Notes: a model not told the origin generated them from the sequence alone. A stretch of DNA of 9,163 bases from Desulfurivibrio alkaliphilus (GCA_011048585.1 DSDS01000021.1:1-9163), one strand, 5' to 3'; counted from the first letter of the stretch, positions 1 through 6,183 are shown. Numbers and translations are program-made.

Positions 1-65
1 TAATCACTAAGGTTTCACAAGAAGAAGGCCAATCTTCTCAATAACAAAGCAAGGAGGAAGTAAGG
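1..65. other. Leader region before atpE
   Basis: This short gap probably separates atpE from an upstream ATP synthase gene (usually atpB), which lies outside the window. A weak hairpin can form from AGAAGA at 20-25 and TCTTCT at 33-38. A clear Shine-Dalgarno sequence, AAGGAGG, sits at 51-57, eight bases before the atpE ATG. I see no convincing promoter, so atpE is probably read through from upstream. Confidence 0.5.
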
Positions 66-422
66 ATGAAAAAGGTAGGAGTAATTGCTCTGTCGGCCCT
101 GATGGTCCTGGGGATCTCTTCGGTGGCCATGGCTGCCGGCCATGAAGCAGCAGCAGGTGGCGTTGACCAGATGGCCATCGCCCTGGTTTGTGTTGCCGCC
201 GCGCTTTCCGTCGGCCTGGCCGCCCTGGGTTGCGGTATCGGTATTGGTGTGGTCAGTGGTAACGCTTGTGCCGGTATTGCCCGGAACCCGGAAATCTCCG
301 GTAAGATCACCGTAACCATGATCCTCGGTATCGCGTTCGCCGAGTCGCTGACCATCTTTGGTCTGGTTATCTCCCTGATCCTGCTCTACGCTCATCCTTA
401 CGGCGCCCTGCTGGGCATGTAA
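66..422 (+). CDS. atpE: F-type ATP synthase subunit c, with N-terminal leader
   Basis: This is the proteolipid that forms the rotating c-ring of the membrane F0 sector. Residues 1-23 look like a cleavable signal peptide: two Lys, a hydrophobic core, then AMA before Ala24. Two membrane helices follow, about 36-64 and 82-110, joined by the polar loop ARNPE at 72-76. The first helix carries Gly at 55, 57, 59 and 61, the packing motif of small c-rings. The ion-binding carboxylate is Glu93. Compared with the Na+-type Ilyobacter ring, the Gln32 position is Ile60, Val63 is Phe91, Thr67 is Leu95 and Tyr70 is Phe98. Only the Ser next to the Glu is kept, so I infer proton rather than sodium coupling. 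The 118-aa length exceeds the usual 75-90 aa because of the leader. Tandem terminators follow, so the other F0F1 genes must lie elsewhere or upstream. Confidence 0.97.
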   Translation: MKKVGVIALSALMVLGISSVAMAAGHEAAAGGVDQMAIALVCVAAALSVGLAALGCGIGIGVVSGNACAGIARNPEISGKITVTMILGIAFAESLTIFGLVISLILLYAHPYGALLGM

Positions 423-500
423 GGCATCCGCTTTAATAAGCGGTCGGCTGCTGACCGCCCCGGAGTAACGGGGTGTAAAAGTTGGCCGCTTGTGGTAAAT
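423..500 (+). other. Structured non-coding segment after atpE
   Basis: Several hairpins are visible, some mutually exclusive. CCGCTT (428-433) pairs with AAGCGG (438-443) over a TAAT loop. GCGGTC (440-445) pairs with GACCGC (453-458). CCCCG (458-462) pairs with CGGGG (469-473) over GAGTAA. A second CCGCTT at 486-491 could replace the first as partner of AAGCGG. The segment runs straight into a strong terminator. It may be no more than a stabilised atpE 3' end, or it may be a 3'UTR-derived small RNA or a regulated terminator. It matches no RNA family that I recognise. Confidence 0.45.
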
Positions 501-536
501 AAAACGGCGACCGATTGATTTCGGTCGCCGTTTTTT
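501..536 (+). terminator. Strong intrinsic terminator after atpE
   Basis: A perfect 14-bp inverted repeat has arms 501-514 and 521-534 around the loop TTGATT. The GC-rich core is CGGCGACCGA with its complement, flanked by A4 on the left and T6 on the right. This is a textbook Rho-independent terminator. The A and T tails are symmetrical, so it could act in both directions, but no gene approaches from the right. Confidence 0.93.
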
Positions 537-540
537 GTTT

Positions 541-581
541 GCGGTAAGGCCAGGAACCGAAGGCTTTGCCGTCTTTTTTTT
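541..581 (+). terminator. Second tandem intrinsic terminator
   Basis: Bases 542-551 pair with 562-571 in a 10-bp stem that includes two G-U pairs, around the ten-base loop AGGAACCGAA. A run of eight T follows at 574-581. It lies four bases after the end of the first terminator and 24 bases before the next start codon. It could be a back-up terminator for atpE or an attenuator in the leader of the next gene. Confidence 0.75.
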
Positions 582-605
582 GGGCTGGCGGCAGGGAGGG
601 GTTTG

Positions 606-1346
606 ATGGGCGATGGGGGTGAGGAGAGGGTGGTGATCACTCCCCGGCGGTCACCGGGCGAGCCGGTCCTGGCCGGGCCGGGGTTGCTGCTGGTCAATCC
701 TGCTGAGGCCGGCGCCGGGATCAGCCTGGCTCAAACGGCCGGCTGGCGGCGGCAGCGCCTCTTTCACAGCAACCTCTGGCACAATCAGGCCGGCGCTGGC
801 TGGCTGGCCGGACCGGCGGTGGGGTCGCCCATGGCGGTGCTTTGCCTGGAGAAACTTATCGCCCTGGGGGCCGGGCCGGTGATTGCCCTGGGATGGGCCG
901 GTGGCCTGGCGCCCTACCTGGCCCTGGGGGATATTGTCTTGCCCACTTCGGCCCTGAGCGAGGAGGGCACATCCCGCCACTACCCCCTGCCCGAGCCGCC
1001 GTTGCCGGCCGAGGGTTTGCTTACGTCCCTGGAGCGGGTCCTGGCTACGGCCGCGCTGCCCTTTCGGCGGGGAGCGGTCTGGACCACCGACGCCCCGTAC
1101 CGCGAAACCATGGCCAAGGTAGAAAAGTATCGCCAAGCGGGCATTTGCGCGGTGGAGATGGAGTATGCCGCCCTGGCCACGGTGGCGGCTTTTCGGGGGG
1201 TTGAATTGGTCGAGTTGCTGTTGATCTCCGATCTGGTTCGCCCCGATTACCCCTGGCAGCCCGCCTTCAACCGCAAAGAGTTTCGTCGCCGCTCCCGCGC
1301 GTTGCTGGAGCTGCTTTTTCACTTTATCCGGCGAGGAGAATTTTGA
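606..1346 (+). CDS. Nucleoside phosphorylase / nucleosidase family protein (PNP/UDP type I)
   Basis: This 246-aa protein belongs to the family that cleaves the N-glycosidic bond of nucleosides. Visible motifs are GSPMAV at 73-78, the Gly-rich strand-turn GWAGGLAP at 96-103, VEMEYAAL at 183-190 (the ribose-binding Met-Glu) and ISD at 207-209, whose Asp209 matches the catalytic Asp. The 96-103 region resembles the GSAGGLAP of MTA/SAH nucleosidase. The Arg and Ser that bind phosphate in E. coli PNP (RVGSCG) are Ala and Trp here, so hydrolysis is at least as likely as phosphorolysis; substrate unknown. ATG 606 is preferred over TTG 603, with GGGAGG at 594-599 as ribosome binding site. Its stop overlaps the rimO start by one base, so the pair is probably co-translated. 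Candidate roles are recycling the 5'-deoxyadenosine or SAH made by RimO, or a futalosine-type step. Confidence 0.85.
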   Translation: MGDGGEERVVITPRRSPGEPVLAGPGLLLVNPAEAGAGISLAQTAGWRRQRLFHSNLWHNQAGAGWLAGPAVGSPMAVLCLEKLIALGAGPVIALGWAGGLAPYLALGDIVLPTSALSEEGTSRHYPLPEPPLPAEGLLTSLERVLATAALPFRRGAVWTTDAPYRETMAKVEKYRQAGICAVEMEYAALATVAAFRGVELVELLLISDLVRPDYPWQPAFNRKEFRRRSRALLELLFHFIRRGEF

Positions 1347-2707
1347 TGGCAACCGTTCATTTAACCAGTCTGGGCTGCCCCAAGAACCTGGTGGATTCGG
1401 AGGTGATGCTGGGGCTGCTGCTGGAGCAGGGCTTTACCCCGGTCAGCGAGCCCGAGGAGGCCAATATTCTGCTGGTCAACACCTGCGGCTTTATCCAGTC
1501 GGCGGTTGAGGAGGGGATCGATACCATCCTTGGGCTCATCGAGCTTAAGAAAAGTTCGTCGGCGCGAGTGGTGGTGGCCGGTTGCATGGTCAAGCGCTAT
1601 GGCGCCGATCTGGTAAAGGAGCTGCCCGAGGTGGATCTTTTTCTCGGGACCGAGGAGGTGGCGACCATTGGTGACCGGCTGCGGGCCTTGGTGGCCGGCG
1701 GTTCCTGTGCCACCCTGCCGGGGGCTGCCGACCGCTTCCGCGAACAGAGTGAAATCCCGCCATTTTTGATGAACTCAGATCTGCCCCGTCGGTTGGCGAC
1801 TCCGCTCCACCGGGCCTATCTCAAGGTTACCGAAGGTTGTGACAACCGGTGCAGTTACTGTCTTATTCCCTCCATTCGCGGCGCCCTGCGCAGTCGGGCT
1901 CTGCCCGATATCCTGCGGGAGGCCCGGGGGCTGGCCGCTGCCGGAGTCAAGGAGTTGACCCTGGTGGCGCAGGATTTGACCGCCTACGGTCTGGATCTGC
2001 GGGGTGCGCCCAAGCTGCCCGAGCTGCTTAACGGTCTGCTGCGCGACACCAATATCCCCTGGATACGGCTGCTCTATCTTTACCCCTCGCGGGTCAAGCT
2101 CGACCTGATCGCCTTGGTGGCAGAGGAGCCCAGAATTCTGCCCTATTTCGATCTGCCCTTTCAGCATGTTTCCGACCGGGTACTCAAGGCGATGAATCGC
2201 CCCTACGGGGAAGCGGTGATTCGGGAGCTGGTGGGAGAGATCCGCCGGACATTGCCCGAGGCGGCCATTCGCAGCACCTTCATGGTCGGTTTTCCCGGGG
2301 AAGAGGAGGAGGATATGGAGCGCTTGGCCGCCTTCATGGCCGACTGCCGCCTGGATCACGTGGGGATCTTCACCTATTTCAACGAGGAGGGATGTGCCGC
2401 GGCCGTGCTGCCCCGGCAGTGTCCTGATGAGCTCAAGGAGCAGCGGCGGGATCGTTTGATGGCCCTGCAGGCGGAGATTTCACTGGCCGCCAATCTGGCC
2501 CGGGTGGGACGGGTGGAAGAGGTACTGGTGGAAGGAGTAAGCGGGGAGTCGGAGCTGCTGCTGGAGGGTAGAACCCGCTATCAGGCCCCGGAGGTTGATG
2601 GCTGCGTTTATATCGCCGACGGCCAGTGCCGGGCCGGTGAGTTGGTCCGGGTGAAAATAACCGAGGCCCATCCCTACGACCTGGTTGGCGAAATCGTCAC
2701 TGATTGA
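1346..2707 (+). CDS. rimO: Ribosomal protein S12 methylthiotransferase (radical SAM)
   Basis: RimO adds a methylthio group to a conserved Asp of ribosomal protein S12, using two [4Fe-4S] clusters and SAM. The 453-aa length is normal. The N-terminal methylthiotransferase domain opens with SLGCPKN and holds the three cluster cysteines C11, C47 and C80. The radical SAM motif CxxxCxxC is C165, C169 and C172, within EGCDNRCSYC, followed by IPSIRG. The last 65 or so residues form the TRAM domain, which in RimO binds S12. SLGCPKN and the IPSIRG context favour RimO over the tRNA enzyme MiaB. GAGGAG at 1333-1338 precedes ATG 1346 by seven bases; the alternative TTG at 1343 is less likely. The 3' end runs convergently into the HU/IHF gene by 11 bp, with no terminator visible. 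Confidence 0.96.
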   Translation: MATVHLTSLGCPKNLVDSEVMLGLLLEQGFTPVSEPEEANILLVNTCGFIQSAVEEGIDTILGLIELKKSSSARVVVAGCMVKRYGADLVKELPEVDLFLGTEEVATIGDRLRALVAGGSCATLPGAADRFREQSEIPPFLMNSDLPRRLATPLHRAYLKVTEGCDNRCSYCLIPSIRGALRSRALPDILREARGLAAAGVKELTLVAQDLTAYGLDLRGAPKLPELLNGLLRDTNIPWIRLLYLYPSRVKLDLIALVAEEPRILPYFDLPFQHVSDRVLKAMNRPYGEAVIRELVGEIRRTLPEAAIRSTFMVGFPGEEEEDMERLAAFMADCRLDHVGIFTYFNEEGCAAAVLPRQCPDELKEQRRDRLMALQAEISLAANLARVGRVEEVLVEGVSGESELLLEGRTRYQAPEVDGCVYIADGQCRAGELVRVKITEAHPYDLVGEIVTD

Positions 2708-2972
2708 CCTGTTCCCGCAGCTCTTTGCCCACCTTGAAAAAGGGCAGCCTCTTGGGATTGACCTTGATCTTCTCCCCGGTTTTGGGGTTGCGCCCGAAAT
2801 AGCTGTTGTACTCCTTGACCGTGAAGCTGCCAAAACCACGGATCTCGATGCTTTCTCCCTTGGCCAGGGACTCGATCATGGTTCCCAGGATGGTCTGGGT
2901 AACGGAGCTGGCCTCCCGGGTGGGGAGCTCCGTTGCCGTGGCCAAGGCCTCGATCAGTTCCGACTTGTTCAT
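2697..2972 (-). CDS. HU/IHF-family nucleoid DNA-binding protein (IHF-beta-like)
   Basis: This 91-aa protein has the full length of the HU/IHF family, whose dimers bend DNA. The N-terminal helices begin MNKSELIEAL. The conserved strand RGFGSF is at 45-50, and the DNA-contacting arm carries GRNPKTG at 60-66, including the intercalating Pro. The C-terminal FFKVGKELR is also typical. The start MNKSELIE and IEIRGFGSF resemble IHF beta more than HU, but one sequence cannot tell a heterodimer subunit from a homodimeric HU. AGGTGA (2979-2984, minus strand) lies six bases before the ATG. It follows the pseudouridine synthase gene on the same strand after 97 bp and may have its own promoter there. Its last codons overlap the end of rimO on the other strand. 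Confidence 0.95.
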   Translation of the reverse strand: MNKSELIEALATATELPTREASSVTQTILGTMIESLAKGESIEIRGFGSFTVKEYNSYFGRNPKTGEKIKVNPKRLPFFKVGKELREQVNQ

Positions 2973-3024
2973 GGTTGTTCACCTACAGTGCATAAATAAA
3001 CAATAAAATCCAGCAAGATGAGGC

Positions 3025-3053
3025 ATATTACCCCCCACCGCCCGGCAATGCAA
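3025..3053 (-). promoter_or_regulatory. Possible promoter of the HU/IHF gene
   Basis: On the minus strand a -35-like TTGCAT (3048-3053) and a -10-like TAATAT (3025-3030) are separated by 17 bases. The spacing is ideal, but the hexamers match consensus at only 3 and 4 of 6 positions. The spacer contains a run of six G. The predicted start would be near 3018, giving a 45-base AT-rich leader. An independent promoter would suit an abundant nucleoid protein. Confidence 0.35.
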
Positions 3054-3069
3054 AGCATATTTATTCCTG

Positions 3070-3798
3070 TTACCCCGGGGCCGGGCCCCCTTGGAAAATG
3101 CGGCGGATATCTTCCGGGTCAAGGCGCCGGTAGGCGCCACTGGCCAGGTCGCCCAGGCGCAGGCCCCCATAGGCCACTCTCTTTAAGCGCAACACCGGAT
3201 GGCCGATGGCGGCAAACATCTTGCGCACCTGGCGTTTGCGCCCTTCATGGATTATCACCTCCAGGGTGCAATCGCCATCCCGGCGGCGCAGGGTTCTGAT
3301 CTCGGCGGGCCAGGTCCGGCGGCCCTCCAACTCGATCCCCCGACGCAGGGACTGGAGATCGGAGGCCGCCGGCAGGCCCTGAACAGTGGCCTGGTAGGTG
3401 CGCTTGATCTCGTAGCGGGGATGGAGGATGCGATTGGCCAGGTCACCGTCGTTGGTGAGCAGCAGGGCGCCTTCGGTCTCCAGATCCAGTCGGCCCACCG
3501 GAAAAAGGCGCAGCCCCGGCTCCTTGACCAGGGACCCGACCAGGGGCCGACCCTGGGGGTCATGCATGGTGGTGACGTAGCCGGCGGGTTTGTTGAGCAG
3601 GACGGTGACCTTTTCCTCGGGAAAGGAGAGGGGGTGGCCGTCGAAGGTGATCTGCTGGAGCTCGGGGTCCACCTGCAGCCCCATCCGGGTGACCGGGCAG
3701 CCGTCAACCATCACCCGTCCGGCGGCGATATATTCCTCCGCCGCCCGGCGGGAACCGATGCCGGCCCGGGCCAGTACCTTCTGCAATCTTTCTTTCAT
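3070..3798 (-). CDS. rluB: RluB/RsuA-family rRNA pseudouridine synthase
   Basis: This 242-aa enzyme isomerises uridine to pseudouridine in rRNA. An N-terminal S4 RNA-binding domain covers about residues 1-60 (ERLQKVLARAG, SRRAAEEYI). The catalytic domain follows, with LLNKPAGYVTT at 67-77 and the signature GRLDLETEG at 102-110; D105 is the expected nucleophile. KRTYQATVQG and EGRKRQVRKMF are further family blocks. The short form with S4 suggests the RluB group (23S rRNA), but RsuA/RluE-type specificity cannot be excluded. The ATG at 3798 gives a complete S4 domain; the next starts would cut into it. The upstream bases TCCTCCCTGA contain no Shine-Dalgarno sequence, which is unusual among these genes. 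It lies 25 bp after the 145-aa gene, so translation may depend on ribosomes arriving from that gene. Confidence 0.93.
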   Translation of the reverse strand: MKERLQKVLARAGIGSRRAAEEYIAAGRVMVDGCPVTRMGLQVDPELQQITFDGHPLSFPEEKVTVLLNKPAGYVTTMHDPQGRPLVGSLVKEPGLRLFPVGRLDLETEGALLLTNDGDLANRILHPRYEIKRTYQATVQGLPAASDLQSLRRGIELEGRRTWPAEIRTLRRRDGDCTLEVIIHEGRKRQVRKMFAAIGHPVLRLKRVAYGGLRLGDLASGAYRRLDPEDIRRIFQGGPAPG

Positions 3799-3823
3799 TC
3801 AGGGAGGATCGGGAACGGGTCGA

Positions 3824-4261
3824 TCAATGGTAATCGCCCCGGCGATATTTGGCGGCTTCCAGATGGGAGACGGCGGCCACCTGATCCAGCAGGCGGCTCA
3901 AGGGATCCTGTTCCGGCAACTCCCGGCGCAGGGCCTGCATGGCGGTGAGCTCGTTTTCCAGGGCGCTGATGTAGGGTTCCAGCTCTTCGGCCCGCAGGGC
4001 GGTGTTGCCCAGGGCGGCGCTGAAGGAGTCCAGGGTGTTGATGGTGGTTTCGGAAAGGCTCAGTCCTTCGAGTCGCAAATGGGCGGGGACCGCGGCCCAA
4101 ACCTGGTTCGCCGCCGAGGTTGAGTCGGTGGCGGTGATGCTTTGGCTCCCGCCAAGATGGCTTTGCAGCACCTGGGCGAAGTCGGCCCCCCCTTCCCTCG
4201 GGCCCGAGATTTTTTTACCGCCGGTTATCTTTTGGTTCTGCAGGATATCGTCGATCTTCAT
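3824..4261 (-). CDS. Unrecognised 145-aa protein, helical C-terminal half
   Basis: I do not recognise this protein. It starts MKIDDILQNQ, has a Gly/Ser/Thr-rich and probably disordered stretch at about 11-55 (K16-K17, G24-G25, then a Ser/Thr-rich segment), and ends in a long charged region at about 85-140 that looks helical and possibly coiled coil (EELEPYISALENEL, then LRREL and LSRLLDQV). There is no signal peptide, membrane segment, cysteine or enzyme motif. ATG 4261 is preferred over ATG 4273 because GAGGG lies five bases upstream of it, while the longer form has no ribosome binding site. It is the first gene after a good sigma-70 promoter and precedes the pseudouridine synthase by 25 bp. 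The small acidic helical form could suit an adaptor or chaperone-like role, but nothing proves one. Confidence 0.72.
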   Translation of the reverse strand: MKIDDILQNQKITGGKKISGPREGGADFAQVLQSHLGGSQSITATDSTSAANQVWAAVPAHLRLEGLSLSETTINTLDSFSAALGNTALRAEELEPYISALENELTAMQALRRELPEQDPLSRLLDQVAAVSHLEAAKYRRGDYH

Positions 4262-4296
4262 GGCAGCCCTCATGCTGGGTTCAAATGGTCGTTTCC

Positions 4297-4326
4297 ACTA
4301 TAACCTATCGGTGGGCCGGCGGTCAA
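4297..4326 (-). promoter_or_regulatory. Sigma-70-type promoter for the 145-aa gene and downstream genes
   Basis: On the minus strand TTGACC (4321-4326) and TATAGT (4297-4302) each match the consensus at 5 of 6 positions, with an 18-base spacer. The predicted start is near 4290, leaving a leader of about 30 bases before ATG 4261. This is the best promoter in the window. It lies in the 78-bp gap after the UbiD-family stop, so it would start a new unit covering the 145-aa gene, the pseudouridine synthase and perhaps the HU/IHF gene. Confidence 0.65.
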
Positions 4327-4339
4327 ACATGAGAACTTT

Positions 4340-6121
4340 TTACGCCCCCAAATTGGGCAAGATTTTTGCCATTTTACCGTCCACCAGGGCGCGGGTGGCG
4401 GGGTCCACCTCCAGGACCGGCGGATACCAGGGCTTCATCCGGCAATCGAAAACCACCGGCGGGGTCAGGCCGACATGGAAGCGGCGGACGGTGGCGCTGG
4501 TGGCCCCGTAGATATCGGCGGCCGGTTCGAAACGGGTAAAGAAGGTCCAGATAAACTCCTGCAGGCTTTCGGTGGCCGCCGCCACGCTGTCCACCAGCAG
4601 GACCACCGACCAGTCGGCCAGGGCGGGGTCGGCGGCCAGGCGGGCCGGCAGCTCCCGATCCGCCTCATAGGAACTTCCCTCCAGCACCAGGGTCCCGGGG
4701 AGAAAGGCGCGGGCGGCCCGGCAGCCGTGGGGCGGGGCCTGCCTGAACTCCTCCGGTAACCGCCGCTTGGCCTCCCGGCCCAGGCCCATCATCATGGCCT
4801 TGGAGCCGGAGTTGACCGAGGGGCCGGTGTAGTCCAGGGTGTCCTGGGAGACATTGGCAAAGACGAAAAGATCGGTTCGCCAGTTGATCCGTTCCAGCAC
4901 ATGGCGCCAGAGTCTGGGAAAATCAGCCACATCGAGATCGCCGTCGGTGATGATAAGGAATTTGGTCAGGGAAAGCTGGCCCTCGCCCATAATCCGCAGG
5001 CCGGAGGCGAAGGCCTCGCGGGGATAGCGGTCGGCGACCCTGGCCGCCGCCAGGCAGTGGAAGCCGGCCTCGCCGAAAGTTTTAAGTTGGCGCACCCCGC
5101 TCATCACCAGGGGGAAGAGCGGCGAGAGCAGCTCCTGGAGGAAATCGCCGATGTAGAAATCCTCCTGCCTGGGGCGGCCGACCACGGTGGCCGGGTAGAT
5201 CGCCTTGTCACGGTGATAGAGCCGCTCAACCTGGAAAACCGGGTAGTCGTGAGTGAGGGAGTTGTAGCCGTAGTGGTCGCCAAAGGGCCCTTCCGGGCGG
5301 CGAAGGTGGGGCGGCACCATCCCTTTGGCGGCGAACTCGGCCCCGGCCACCAGGGGGTGTCCCCCCAGGGGATCTTTGACCAGGGGCAGTTTTTTGCCCA
5401 GAATCAAGGAGGCCAGCAGCAGCTCGGGGATGTTTTCCGGCAAAGGGGCGATGGCCGCCATCATCAGGGCCGGGGGGCCGCCGATAAAGAGAGTCAGCGG
5501 CAGGGGCTGGTCCAGTTTTTCCGCCTCGTGGTAATGGTAGCCGCCCCCTTTGTGAATCTGCCAATGGATGCCGGTGGTGGTGTCGTCGTAGCGCTGAATC
5601 CGGTACATTCCCAAATTGTGGCCTCGGCCGCCGGGATCCTCGGTGTAAACCAGGGGCAGGGTCACGAAGGGTCCGCCGTCACTGGCCCAGGAGGTGAGCA
5701 GGGGCAACTCGGTGAGCCGGGCCGGGCTTTGTCGATTGGCCAGAATCGCCCCTTTACGAACGGTTTTCAGGCCGATGGCGGCGGCCTGGCGCAACAGGCC
5801 TCGCCGGGCCCACAGTTTTTCCAGACTGGGGGGCAGCATGGTCTCGATCATCTCCACCAGTTCGGCGACAAAGCGCAGCGGCCGGCGGCCGAAGGCCAAC
5901 TCCATCCGCCGGGAAGTGCCGAAAAGGTTGGTGACCACCGGAAAGGCGCTCCCCTTGACCTTGGTGAAGAGCAGGGCCGGGCCCTGGCGGGCGATTACCC
6001 GTCGGTGGATCTCGGCGATCTCCAGGTAGGGGTCCACCGGCTCTTCGATAACCGCCAGCTCCCCCTCCCGCCGTAAAATTTCCAGAAATTCCCGCAGGTC
6101 GTTGATGATCGGTTCAGTCAT
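4340..6121 (-). CDS. UbiD-family decarboxylase, menaquinone (futalosine-route) type
   Basis: This 593-aa protein belongs to the prenylated-FMN-dependent UbiD decarboxylases. It is longer than classical UbiD (about 490 aa) and close to the roughly 600-aa enzymes of epsilon- and deltaproteobacteria linked to menaquinone made through futalosine (MqnL/MqnP group). The cofactor and metal region is NLGMYRIQR at 169-177, then GIHWQIHKGGG at 184-194. The catalytic block is EGPFGDHYGY at 277-286, with Glu277 and Asp282. Later blocks GEGQLSLTKF and SQDTLDYTGP are typical of the group. AGGGAG (6129-6134, minus) lies seven bases before the ATG. No other mqn gene and no ubiX-type flavin prenyltransferase is in the window, so the substrate is inferred from family resemblance only. 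A role on another aromatic or enoic acid remains possible. Confidence 0.88.
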   Translation of the reverse strand: MTEPIINDLREFLEILRREGELAVIEEPVDPYLEIAEIHRRVIARQGPALLFTKVKGSAFPVVTNLFGTSRRMELAFGRRPLRFVAELVEMIETMLPPSLEKLWARRGLLRQAAAIGLKTVRKGAILANRQSPARLTELPLLTSWASDGGPFVTLPLVYTEDPGGRGHNLGMYRIQRYDDTTTGIHWQIHKGGGYHYHEAEKLDQPLPLTLFIGGPPALMMAAIAPLPENIPELLLASLILGKKLPLVKDPLGGHPLVAGAEFAAKGMVPPHLRRPEGPFGDHYGYNSLTHDYPVFQVERLYHRDKAIYPATVVGRPRQEDFYIGDFLQELLSPLFPLVMSGVRQLKTFGEAGFHCLAAARVADRYPREAFASGLRIMGEGQLSLTKFLIITDGDLDVADFPRLWRHVLERINWRTDLFVFANVSQDTLDYTGPSVNSGSKAMMMGLGREAKRRLPEEFRQAPPHGCRAARAFLPGTLVLEGSSYEADRELPARLAADPALADWSVVLLVDSVAAATESLQEFIWTFFTRFEPAADIYGATSATVRRFHVGLTPPVVFDCRMKPWYPPVLEVDPATRALVDGKMAKILPNLGA

Positions 6122-6155
6122 GCCGAAGCTCCCTGTTTATCTGGTCGCCGGAAGG

Positions 6156-6183
6156 TATTTATGCTTGCGCTCGCGTGCGACAA
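6156..6183 (-). promoter_or_regulatory. Possible promoter of the UbiD-family gene
   Basis: On the minus strand TTGTCG (6178-6183) and TAAATA (6156-6161) are spaced by 16 bases, and the -35 begins directly after the stop of the 82-aa gene. The matches are modest. The 62-bp gap contains no obvious terminator, so the UbiD-family gene could equally be read through from the small gene. Confidence 0.3.

Noticed and set aside
834..848. Sigma-54-like TGGC...TTTGC pattern
   Set aside because: It lies inside the nucleoside phosphorylase-family coding region and lacks the conserved spacing and AC of a TGGCAC element.
651..1352. Minus-strand open frame of 233 codons opposite the nucleoside phosphorylase-family gene
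   Set aside because: Low-complexity Gln/Gly/Arg composition; the plus strand carries recognised catalytic motifs.
2990..3069. AT-rich stretch with similar GCATAAATAA and GCATATTTATT words
   Set aside because: The match is imperfect and neither a clear direct nor inverted repeat; AT-richness before an HU/IHF start is ordinary.
3199..3948. Plus-strand open frame of 249 codons across the pseudouridine synthase and 145-aa genes
   Set aside because: It spans two minus-strand genes and their gap, has shadow-like composition and no recognisable motif.
3795..4100. Alternative minus frame inside the 145-aa gene
   Set aside because: It has Arg/Pro/Gly-rich shadow composition and no ribosome binding site; the chosen frame has a good SD and promoter.
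4358..4372. Inverted repeat GGCAA...TTGCC near the end of the UbiD-family gene
   Set aside because: It lies in coding sequence with only a short loop and no T-run on the minus strand, so it is not supported as a terminator.
4901..6076. Long plus-strand open frame of 391 codons opposite the UbiD-family gene
   Set aside because: It is rich in Gly, Gln and His with no domain or ribosome binding site, while the minus strand encodes a clear family member. High GC keeps the opposite frame open.
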